Source: Terriglobia bacterium (lineage in GTDB: Bacteria; Acidobacteriota; Terriglobia; UBA7540). From it: a DNA stretch of 9,018 nucleotides. The notes beneath the pieces are model-generated. The model had not been told where the DNA came from, searched no databases, and worked only from the letters and a program-made list of their open reading frames with translations. Positions 1-5,169 of the stretch are shown here, one piece after another (positions within the stretch are counted from its first letter, which is position 1; every line of letters starts with the position of its first letter). The stretch spans positions 1 through 9,018 of the forward strand of contig JASHTR010000080.1 of assembly GCA_030040455.1 (NCBI GenBank). Reading direction: 5' to 3'. The translations under genes and the position numbers were made by a program.

Positions 1-1839
1 TCCTCGGTTGCCTTTCAGAAGCAGCAACGCCTTCAGCAATTTGGTGCGTTGACTGTGAAGGAAATACTGATACCAGTGCTGCTCCACCAATTCTGGAACC
101 AGAAGGGCAATTTGCCGTTCTGGATTTTCTTTCTCAAGCTCAAGGACGTAATCCACGATCGGGTTGACTATAAAGCGATAGGGAGACGGAAGGATAATAA
201 GACGCGGAGCAGGCCGATTTGCATTTCGGGCTGGATCCTCCACGAGTCGTTTCCAATTTTTGTGTATCTCGTCGGTCTCTTCGTCGGCTGCGACGTGGAC
301 GACGAATACTTCCTGTGAAAGCGTCAGGGCAAACCGTATGCCTGATTCCACCACCTTATTCCAGCCCGTTACCGGCACGACGATGAGCGGCGCCTGGAGC
401 CGGGAAAGATCCAACGGCTCCGGAGCTGCAACTTCAGTCGCCACGCGGTGGTAGTGATGGTGAACGGTCAGCATGAAAATAATCATGGCTGGAATCAGAA
501 TGACCGTCACCCACGCCCCCTCCGTGAATTTGGCCATCGTCACCACCACCACCGTGGTCGCGGTGGCGAGCGCGCCCACCCCATTGATGACCATGCTTTG
601 GCGGGCTCTGCGGCTATTGCGGTTTTTGCTGCGCCTCCAGTGCACCACCATCCCGCTTTGAGAAAGCGTGAACGCCAGAAAAGCGCCGATCGCATAAAGT
701 GGGATGAGGCGGTCGGTGATTCCATCGAACAGAATCAGAAGGAAAGCGCAAACGACCGCCAACACCAGGATGCCCTGGGAATAAACCAACCGCCGCCCGC
801 GCGTGGCAAGGGGGATGGGCAGGTAACCGTCCTGGGCCACCATGCGGCACAAGCGAGGGAAATCCGCAAAGGCTGTGTTGGCGGAAAGAGAAAGCACCGC
901 CAGGATCGACGCAATGGTTACGTAATAAAACGTATTACGGCCGGCGACGGCGCCCGTGAGCATAGAGAGCACGCTCTGGTAACCCGGCCGGCCCGGCTCT
1001 GTGGCACCAATGTGATAGGCGTAGGTGAGATAGGCGATTCCGGCGAGGAACACAATCAATAGAGCTATGATCACCGTGAGGGTCTTCTGTGCCGTCTTTG
1101 CCACCGGCTCGCGGAACGCGCGCACCCCATTGCTTACAGCCTCCACACCCGTCATCGCCGTGCAACCACTCGCAAACGCTTTAAGGAGCAGAAACGCCCC
1201 GACCGCCCCTGTGGCAGCGCGCATGGTTGGAGGCGCCACTACGGGTGCGGGACGACCCCCGGCAAGGAGCGCCTTCACGAGTCCCCAGCCCAGCGTCGTG
1301 AGCATCGTGCCGATAAAAACGTAGGTGGGAACCATAAATGCAATGCCCGCTTCCCGGATGCCGCGCAGGTTGACGAGGGTGATGGCGAGAAGAATCAAAA
1401 GGCAGATCCCAAGAGTGTGGGATTGGAGAGATGGAACGGCAGAAACCAGCGCGCCCACACCGGCGGAAATACCGACGGCCGCAGTGAGGATGTAATCGAT
1501 CATGAGCGCCGAAGCGGCAAGTAATCCGGCTGAGGTCCCCAGGTTTTCGCGCGCCACCGTGTAGGAACCGCCCCCGGTGGGATAGGCTTCGATCGTCTGG
1601 CGATAAGAAAAGTATAGGATCGAAAGCAGGATAATGATGCTGACGCTGATGGGGATGATGTAGGCGGTTCCCACCTCTCCCAGCGCAATGAGCAGCGTCA
1701 GGGCAGCTTCCGGGCCATACGCCGCCGAGCTGAGCGCATCGAGGCCGAAAATGGGAATTCCAGCGGCGAGACCCAGCTTTTCACCCCTCTCCTCCGAAGA
1801 CCGGAGGGGACGGCCAAGCAAGAAGTCAGTCAATGACAT
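1..1839 (-). CDS. kimA: KimA-family potassium transporter (APC superfamily), C-terminus cut by window edge
   Basis: Inner-membrane protein that probably imports K+ using the proton gradient. The reading frame is open for 613 codons and runs off the left edge, so the last residues are missing; Bacillus subtilis KimA is about 607 aa, so little should be lost. I recognise KimA hallmarks: FGLDALSSAAYG (31-42), SYRQ..AYPTGGGSYTVARENLG (about 78-101), DYILTAAVGISAG (115-127), KAFASGCTAMTGVEAVSN (220-237), RNTFYYV (301-307), LIPLYAIGAF (378-387) and HYHR (462-465). About twelve hydrophobic segments span 25-460; a soluble cytosolic domain follows (from about 485, IVVPVTG..). Asp34, Tyr41 and Asp115 match residues I recall as K+/H+ site residues in the Bacillus protein; the serine eight positions after that Asp is Gly123 here. 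The start at 1839 has an AAGGAGT ribosome site 5 bases upstream. A candidate c-di-AMP riboswitch precedes it. It could instead carry an amino acid, but the KimA match is detailed. Confidence 0.88.
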   Translation of the reverse strand, partial: MSLTDFLLGRPLRSSEERGEKLGLAAGIPIFGLDALSSAAYGPEAALTLLIALGEVGTAYIIPISVSIIILLSILYFSYRQTIEAYPTGGGSYTVARENLGTSAGLLAASALMIDYILTAAVGISAGVGALVSAVPSLQSHTLGICLLILLAITLVNLRGIREAGIAFMVPTYVFIGTMLTTLGWGLVKALLAGGRPAPVVAPPTMRAATGAVGAFLLLKAFASGCTAMTGVEAVSNGVRAFREPVAKTAQKTLTVIIALLIVFLAGIAYLTYAYHIGATEPGRPGYQSVLSMLTGAVAGRNTFYYVTIASILAVLSLSANTAFADFPRLCRMVAQDGYLPIPLATRGRRLVYSQGILVLAVVCAFLLILFDGITDRLIPLYAIGAFLAFTLSQSGMVVHWRRSKNRNSRRARQSMVINGVGALATATTVVVVTMAKFTEGAWVTVILIPAMIIFMLTVHHHYHRVATEVAAPEPLDLSRLQAPLIVVPVTGWNKVVESGIRFALTLSQEVFVVHVAADEETDEIHKNWKRLVEDPARNANRPAPRLIILPSPYRFIVNPIVDYVLELEKENPERQIALLVPELVEQHWYQYFLHSQRTKLLKALLLLKGNRG

Positions 1840-1904
1840 CCGCACTCCTTATGACTACGAAAACATTCTATGCATCCTTGATACGAATTGGGAAGCGTGA
1901 TGTG

Positions 1905-2052
1905 AGGCAATCCCGCTAATTCAGGTTTCGCCAGGCAAGGAGAGCGACTGCCTTGGAAATCCACCCGTTATCCCTCCCGCGACAGCGGTGGTCCCGGCTC
2001 GGCTCTACCCTCCGCCGGGCAAGGTCGATTCCCGATTACGCGGGATTGAATT
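1905..2052 (-). ncRNA. Candidate divergent ydaO/yuaA-class cyclic di-AMP riboswitch in the leader of the KimA-type gene
   Basis: Read on the minus strand, CAATCCCGC (2048-2040) pairs exactly with GCGGGATTG (1916-1908), closing a structured region of about 140 nt. Inside, blocks resembling the ydaO motif appear in the right order: AATCCCGCGTAATC (2047-2034; ydaO has AAUCUUGCUUAAUC), GAGCCGGGACCAC (2000-1988; GAGCGGGGGAACCA), ACGGGTGGATTTCC (1968-1955; GGGGUGAAUCC), and CGAAACCTGAATTAGCGGG (1930-1912; CGAAUCCGUCAGCUAACCUCG). Hairpins fall between them (CCCGGC pairs in 1993-1998/2014-2019; CCGC/GCGG at 1977-1980/1985-1988; GGCA/TGCC near 1934/1949). ydaO RNAs classically shut off KimA-type potassium uptake when c-di-AMP is high. 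The match is imperfect (the AGGG and CAGCUAAC elements are weak), and I compared against sequences from memory. The 65 bases between the element and the start codon show no obvious terminator, so control of translation is possible. Confidence 0.55.
2030..2045 (-). promoter_or_regulatory. Local hairpin competing with the outer stem of the riboswitch candidate
   Basis: On the minus strand TCCCG (2045-2041) and CGGGA (2034-2030) form a 5-bp hairpin with loop CGTAAT. It uses the same bases as the 5' strand of the 9-bp outer stem (2048-2040), so the two pairings exclude each other. This could be the switching element, or it could be the first internal helix of the aptamer with a shorter outer stem. 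The pairing is visible; the role is inferred. Confidence 0.35.
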
Positions 2053-2067
2053 CAGGGTAATTTCCAT

Positions 2068-2088
2068 GCTTTGCGGGTCTCGCAAAGC
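2068..2088. repeat. Perfect 8-bp inverted repeat upstream of the riboswitch candidate
   Basis: GCTTTGCG (2068-2075) and CGCAAAGC (2081-2088) form a perfect 8-bp stem with the 5-base loop GGTCT. It lies between the divergent transporter and FmdB-type genes. No T-run follows on either strand, so it is not an obvious intrinsic terminator. It may be an operator in the shared promoter region or a 5' hairpin of the transporter leader RNA. Confidence 0.45.
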
Positions 2089-2141
2089 GACATGAACGAC
2101 TGCTAAAATGGAAGTCCAAAAAAGAGCAGAGGAGGCCTCAG

Positions 2142-2306
2142 ATGCCGGTATACCAATTTTTCTGCAAGGAGTGTAAGAAGAGCTTTACCCTCACGCTGAG
2201 CCTTGAAGCCTATGAGAAAGGCAAGCTCGCCTGCCCGAAATGCAAGAGTAAAAAAGTGGAGCAGCGGCTGCAAGCATTTTATGCAGTGACTTCAAAAAAG
2301 GCTTAG
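2142..2306 (+). CDS. Small FmdB-type zinc ribbon protein
   Basis: A 54-aa cytoplasmic protein beginning MPVYQFFCKEC, with two CxxC pairs (Cys8/Cys11 and Cys31/Cys34) around a short lysine-rich linker. This is the layout of the FmdB-type (CxxC..CxxC) zinc ribbon family, whose usual opening is MP-[IVL]-Y-[EQ]-[YF]. The four cysteines should bind one Zn2+. Members are called putative regulatory proteins but the molecular role is generally unknown. The start at 2142 is fixed by GAGGAGG ending 6 bases upstream. TGCTAAAAT at 2101-2109 could be an extended -10 element, but no good -35 is visible. The gene diverges from the KimA-type gene and stands alone. The C-terminus (SKKA) is basic and short, without the serine-rich tail of many family members. 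Confidence 0.82.
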   Translation: MPVYQFFCKECKKSFTLTLSLEAYEKGKLACPKCKSKKVEQRLQAFYAVTSKKA

Positions 2307-2360
2307 CAGTAGCGGTAAGCGGGATAGCGCAGTGCGGCAGAGCCACAACCAAAAGCAACT

Positions 2361-2449
2361 GTCATTCTGAGCGAGCGTAGCAAGCGAAGAATCCATGCAT
2401 TTGTATTTTTAAGCGAAATACAGGGATTCTTCGCTCCGCTCAGAATGAC
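2361..2449. repeat. Long interspersed inverted repeat (89 bp)
   Basis: The outer arms GTCATTCTGAG (2361-2371) and CTCAGAATGAC (2439-2449) are exact complements. The inner arms AGCGAAGAATCC (2383-2394) and GGATTCTTCGCT (2424-2435) are also exact. TGTATTT (2402-2408) pairs with AAATACA (2416-2422) near the tip. The left arm has about 11 extra bases (2372-2382) relative to the right. The sequence GTCATTCTGAGCGAAGCGAAGAATC is, from memory, a common dispersed intergenic repeat in Acidobacteriota and some other phyla; its mechanism of spread is not established to my knowledge. It lies downstream of the FmdB-type gene and could also end transcription. Confidence 0.85.
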
Positions 2450-2532
2450 AAGGTCCAAAAGCTCTAAGAAAACAAGAAATTATGCCCTTGCATTGCAGAC
2501 TCCGGCACGTTGGGGCCTGCGGCCTTCACATA

Positions 2533-2577
2533 AGGGTTGAGAGAAAAGCTCTAGAGTTTCCAAGGACGGGAAACTTT
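2533..2577. repeat. Degenerate intergenic direct repeat, copy 1, with internal hairpin
   Basis: This stretch begins AGGGTTGAGAGAAAAGC and continues through AGAGTTTCCAAGGACGGGAAAC. It aligns with 4503-4548 over about 45 bases with a few substitutions and two one-base indels. Inside, AGTTTCC (2555-2561) and GGAAACT (2569-2575) form a perfect 7-bp stem with a 7-base loop; the other copy has lost part of this pairing. Function unknown. Confidence 0.45.
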
Positions 2578-2796
2578 GATGAGCTACGCACTTTATTCTT
2601 ACTATAAGATATTTAACCTTGTCGGAAACCCTTCTGGATGGTTACGATGATATGTAAGAGTAAATTTCGGGGAGCGCTGCTACTTTTAAACCTCTACTTG
2701 CGGGGCATCTCAGAACCTCTACCACGCGCAGCTCCGCCTTTCGCAAGTTTACCGTGGGTTGCATGATTGAGGCGAAAAATCGGAGGAAAGCAAGAA

Positions 2797-3000
2797 ATGG
2801 AACTGAAAGAACAAGTCGGATTTACAGCCGGCGAAGTGTGGCATCAGCTTTCTGCGGGTGGCCCGCAGACTTTGGCCCAGCTTAAAAAGAAATTGAACAG
2901 CAAGGGTGATGTGGTGAACTTTGCCCTCGGGTGGCTGGCCCGGGAGGACAAGGTGGAAATATTCGTGGAAAAGAAGAATTTCCGCGTGCAGCTCAAGTAA
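2797..3000 (+). CDS. Small winged helix-turn-helix protein (DUF2582 type)
   Basis: A 67-aa cytoplasmic protein, MELKEQVGFTAGEVWHQL.. to ..FRVQLK. An N-terminal helix with GxxAGEVWHxL (8-18), a helix-turn-helix (TLAQLKKKLN, 25-34; DVVNFALGWLARE, 38-50) and a terminal beta wing (KVEIFVEKKNFRVQL, 52-66) match the winged-helix family DUF2582. The phrase ALGWLAREDK (43-52) is its most recognisable signature. Such proteins are assumed to bind nucleic acid, but targets are unknown. The start at 2797 is chosen because GGAGG lies at 2782-2786, ten bases upstream; a TTG at 2767 in the same frame would add ten residues but has no better ribosome site. The gene stands alone and converges with the sulfurtransferase gene. 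Confidence 0.8.
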   Translation: MELKEQVGFTAGEVWHQLSAGGPQTLAQLKKKLNSKGDVVNFALGWLAREDKVEIFVEKKNFRVQLK

Positions 3001-3026
3001 CAACGCTCTGAGCCACATCATGAGCT

Positions 3027-3110
3027 CCCGCTTGCGCGGGGTGACACCCGACGTCATCCCCGCACAAGAGGGAATCGAGGGTTTTTATGCCCTGTGGCGA
3101 GCCACAAGGC
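3027..3110. repeat. Hairpin-rich repeat cluster after the winged-helix gene
   Basis: Three dyads are visible: CCCGC/GCGGG with a TTGC loop (3027-3040); GCGGGGTGAC (3036-3045) opposite GTCATCCCCGC (3053-3063) with one bulged base; and GCCCTGTGG/CCACAAGGC (about 3089-3110), nearly perfect around CGAG. The CGTCATCCCCGC phrase resembles dispersed repeats seen in many bacterial genomes. The cluster sits between the convergent ends of two genes and may also act as a transcription barrier, although no T-run follows the stems. Confidence 0.55.
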
Positions 3111-3198
3111 TCATGGCGTCTTCGCGCAGGACCGCCTTCGATTCCTTGAAAGGACATTGTGGGTGAGCTCTTCAGCATCCCCACGCACTGCCTGGAAA

Positions 3199-4062
3199 CT
3201 ATACTCCGGCTTTTGCCGACGCGCCTTTTTCAATAGGGGCGTCCACAAGGTTACCCCATTCGGTCCAGCTTCCATCGTAGTTGCGCACTTGCTCAAAGCC
3301 CAGGAGATATTTGAGAACAAACCAGGTGTGTGAGCTGCGCTCGCCGATCCGGCAATAGGCCACTGCGTCCCGACCGGGACGAACACCCTCTGCACCCAAC
3401 AATTTCACCAGCTCATCGTAGGGCTTGAAGGTGCCATCTTCGTTGGCCGCCCTGGACCAAGGAAAGCTGATGGCACCCGGAATGTGCCCACCGCGTTGCG
3501 CGGTTTCCGTCATTCCCGCCGGCGCGATCACCTTGCCGGTGAACTCGTCCGGGGAACGCACATCCACCAGATAAGCATTCCTGTTCGTCAGAATCCCAAA
3601 GATCAAATCTCTGCGCGCGCGAATGCTTTCATTGGGAGCCTCAGCTTTATATTGGGTTGGGGCAAAGCTGGGAGCCTCTGTGGTAAAGGGACGCCCTTCG
3701 AGCTCCCACTTCTTTCGCCCGCCGTTCATCAGTCGCACGTCCTTATGCCCAAAATACTTGAGTTGCCACAGCGCATAGGCGGCAAACCAGTTGTTGTTGT
3801 CACCGTAAAGAACCACAATCGTGTCTTTCCCAATGCCGGACCGGCTCATCAACTCCTCGAACTGCTGCTTGCCTAAAAGGTCGCGGCGAACGTTGTCCTG
3901 AAGCTGCGACGTCCAGTTCCAGCCGGCTGCGTTCTTGATGTGGCCCTTTTCATAGGCGGTAGTATCTACATCCACTTCCACCAGGCGCACGCCGGGATCG
4001 TCCAGATGCTCCGAAACCCACTGGGTGCTCACTAATGCCTCAGGGTGTTTATAGTCACTCAT
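3199..4062 (-). CDS. Two-domain rhodanese / thiosulfate sulfurtransferase
   Basis: A 287-aa cytoplasmic enzyme that moves sulfane sulfur from a donor such as thiosulfate to an acceptor such as cyanide or a cellular thiol, through a persulfide on Cys237. Two rhodanese modules are visible: residues about 8-125 (VSTQWVSEHL.., GHIKNAAGWNW, VVLYGDNNNWFAAYALW, LMNGGRKKWELEGRP), where the catalytic cysteine is absent, and about 150-275 (LVDVRSPDEFTG, GHIPGAISFPW, AYCRIGERSSHTWFVL, VRNYDGSWTEWGN) with the active loop CRIGERS. The loop and length match the CysA/SseA type well known in actinobacteria. No signal peptide is present. The start at 4062 is supported by AAGGAGG ten bases upstream. The gene has no co-directional close neighbour. 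The natural donor and acceptor cannot be told from sequence. Confidence 0.93.
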   Translation of the reverse strand: MSDYKHPEALVSTQWVSEHLDDPGVRLVEVDVDTTAYEKGHIKNAAGWNWTSQLQDNVRRDLLGKQQFEELMSRSGIGKDTIVVLYGDNNNWFAAYALWQLKYFGHKDVRLMNGGRKKWELEGRPFTTEAPSFAPTQYKAEAPNESIRARRDLIFGILTNRNAYLVDVRSPDEFTGKVIAPAGMTETAQRGGHIPGAISFPWSRAANEDGTFKPYDELVKLLGAEGVRPGRDAVAYCRIGERSSHTWFVLKYLLGFEQVRNYDGSWTEWGNLVDAPIEKGASAKAGV

Positions 4063-4113
4063 CTTTAAAAATCCTCCTTATTGAAATAGCAAATATTCCA
4101 AGTTGATTGTAAA

Positions 4114-4141
4114 TAAATAGAAAAAAGGCGGATGGCGTCAA
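4114..4141 (-). promoter_or_regulatory. Possible sigma-70-type promoter for the sulfurtransferase gene
   Basis: On the minus strand TTGACG (4141-4136) matches five of six bases of a -35 box. After 16 bases follows TATTTA (4119-4114), a weak -10. The surrounding sequence is AT-rich and the ribosome site lies about 40 bases downstream. The spacing and the -35 are reasonable but the -10 is poor. Confidence 0.3.
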
Positions 4142-4303
4142 CAACAACAGATGGAGGTGTGGGCTGAACTCGCGGGAGACCCCATGGGTTGGAATGAGAG
4201 TTTACGCATATTCCACTTTAAACTCTACCATAGCGGGTCTTCGCTTCGCAAGGGACGCATTTGCCTCATCAGGGTCGCGTCAAAGTTGCGTCGGTATGGA
4301 GTG

Positions 4304-4431
4304 CGGGAGCTTGCTCCCGTTTTCGATCCGGAAGCTTGCTTCCGGCTCCTGGCGCTTCTACATTATTCCGAGCCGAAATCATGTCCTCAAGCGGCTTCGC
4401 CGCCTGACTTGCGGAAAGGCTCGGCCTTTCC
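4304..4431. repeat. Cluster of four perfect small hairpins (interspersed palindromic repeat)
   Basis: Four perfect stems occur within 128 bases: CGGGAGCTTGCTCCCG (4304-4319, 6 bp with CTTG loop), CCGGAAGCTTGCTTCCGG (4328-4345, 7 bp with CTTG loop), GCGGCTTCGCCGC (4391-4403) and GGAAAGGCTCGGCCTTTCC (4413-4431, 8 bp with TCG loop). The first two share the core AGCTTGCT, suggesting duplication. CTTG and TTCG are stable tetraloops, so the stems would be robust as RNA or single-stranded DNA. The series looks like a repeat island of a kind I associate with Acidobacteriota intergenic regions. Confidence 0.75.
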
Positions 4432-4502
4432 CAACCCCAGCCTTTTCTACCTTGCCGCGGGATAACGCAGATTTCGCGCTTTTCGAAGTCTGTCACTTCG
4501 GC

Positions 4503-4548
4503 AGGGATTGAGAGAGAAGCCGCAGAGTTCCAAAAGATGGGAAATTCC
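4503..4548. repeat. Degenerate intergenic direct repeat, copy 2
   Basis: AGGGATTGAGAGAGAAGC followed by AGAGTTCCAAAAGATGGGAAATT aligns with 2533-2577 in the same orientation. The internal hairpin is only partly kept here (TTCC opposite GGAA). Both copies lie in spacers near repeat hairpins. Function unknown. Confidence 0.45.
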
Positions 4549-4595
4549 GTGTTGCGTTATTCGCGCGTAAATTTAGCCCGCGAAGAGCCTGCAAT

Positions 4596-4943
4596 CTATC
4601 GCCGCAGATAGGCATCGGACTTATTTAAAAAGTCCTCGCGCGGCGGATTAAAAATGTCAAAGACAACCGAATCCGCAAGAGCCTCCACTTTGTGGGGAAC
4701 CTCCGAAGGGATACACACGACGCCATTCCTTTCCACCCGGAACTCGCGCTCGCCCAGCCAGAACCTGAGCTGGCCTTCCTCGACAAAGGACATCTGTTCG
4801 TGCACGTGGTGGTGAAGCGGCACAACGCACCCTTTCTTCATTCGCAGCCGCACCATCATGAGATTATTGCCCACGACAATCTGGCGAGCGAGGAGCGGGT
4901 TCATCTCCTCCACTTCGGCTTCCTCCCAATTGATGTGTTTCAT
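4596..4943 (-). CDS. Small single-domain cupin protein
   Basis: A 115-aa cytoplasmic protein forming one cupin beta-barrel. Cupin motif 1 is seen as G38..P-L-H44-H-H46-V-H-E-Q50..G57 and motif 2 as G74-V-V-C-I-P79-S-E-V-P-H84. Likely metal ligands are His44, His46, Gln50 (in place of the usual Glu) and His84, a variation common in small cupins. The start at 4943 follows GGAAGGAG ten bases upstream. It lies 226 bp downstream of the enolase-superfamily gene on the same strand, a pairing that suggests a shared role in sugar-acid or uronate metabolism (lyase, isomerase or sensing of a product). A single-barrel cupin of this size may be an enzyme or a ligand-binding protein; sequence alone does not decide. 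Confidence 0.85.
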   Translation of the reverse strand: MKHINWEEAEVEEMNPLLARQIVVGNNLMMVRLRMKKGCVVPLHHHVHEQMSFVEEGQLRFWLGEREFRVERNGVVCIPSEVPHKVEALADSVVFDIFNPPREDFLNKSDAYLRR

Positions 4944-5169
4944 ACCATCAACTCTCCTTCCTGTGATTCGTCATCCTTCCGCCCGTCGTTGCAGCTCGCT
5001 TCATTTTCTCACAAGAGCTCCGCCGAGATGACGAATAAGAAATTAGAGCGATTGCGAGGCGTATCATCCTGTCCCGGTGTCGTGGAGATCGGCATGGGCC
5101 ATGGCGAGAGCCTTCGTCTCCGACGGTCTGCTTTGCCTGAGAAAAGCGAGCCATCGAATGACACGGCGA

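Larger units (their letters stand above)
2307..2796. other. Intergenic spacer of about 490 bp, repeat-bearing, no gene seen
   Basis: No frame here has both a plausible ribosome site and recognisable protein features. It holds a long inverted repeat (2361-2449) and one copy of a degenerate 45-bp repeat (2533-2577) whose relative lies at 4503-4548. The rest, about 2580-2780, is AT-richer and would be where the promoter of the winged-helix gene lies; I see no box pair good enough to call. Confidence 0.6.
4142..4595. other. Intergenic spacer, repeat-bearing, no gene seen
   Basis: The spacer between the divergent-from-here sulfurtransferase gene and the 3' end of the cupin gene has overlapping open frames on both strands, but these run through a hairpin cluster (4304-4431) and lack ribosome sites. 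One frame reads MECGSLLP, a phrase I recall from many dubious hypothetical proteins translated from dispersed repeats. I therefore call no gene. One copy of a degenerate direct repeat is at 4503-4548. Confidence 0.6.

Noticed and set aside
448..1062. 204-codon open frame on the plus strand
   Set aside because: It lies antisense to the KimA-type gene, is rich in His/Arg/Gln runs from reading membrane-protein codons backwards, and has no ribosome site or recognisable domain.
2091..2119. Possible minus-strand promoter for the transporter (TTGGAC, 17 bases, TTCATG)
   Set aside because: Only three bases fit the -35 consensus and the -10 is poor; spacing alone is not enough.
3094..3395. Short open frames on both strands at the end of the sulfurtransferase gene
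   Set aside because: They overlap the confident sulfurtransferase gene or the adjacent hairpin repeats and have no protein features.
4304..4431. CRISPR array
   Set aside because: Hairpins differ in sequence and size, and spacers are irregular and short; there is no constant repeat unit.
4151..4511. Overlapping open frames with a MECGSLLP phrase
   Set aside because: The frames cross the palindromic repeat island; the phrase is the translation of the repeat rather than a protein signature.
4948..5154. 68-codon open frame on the minus strand between the enolase-superfamily and cupin genes
   Set aside because: No convincing ribosome site, composition rich in Arg/Ser, no recognisable motif; the spacer is better left as non-coding.
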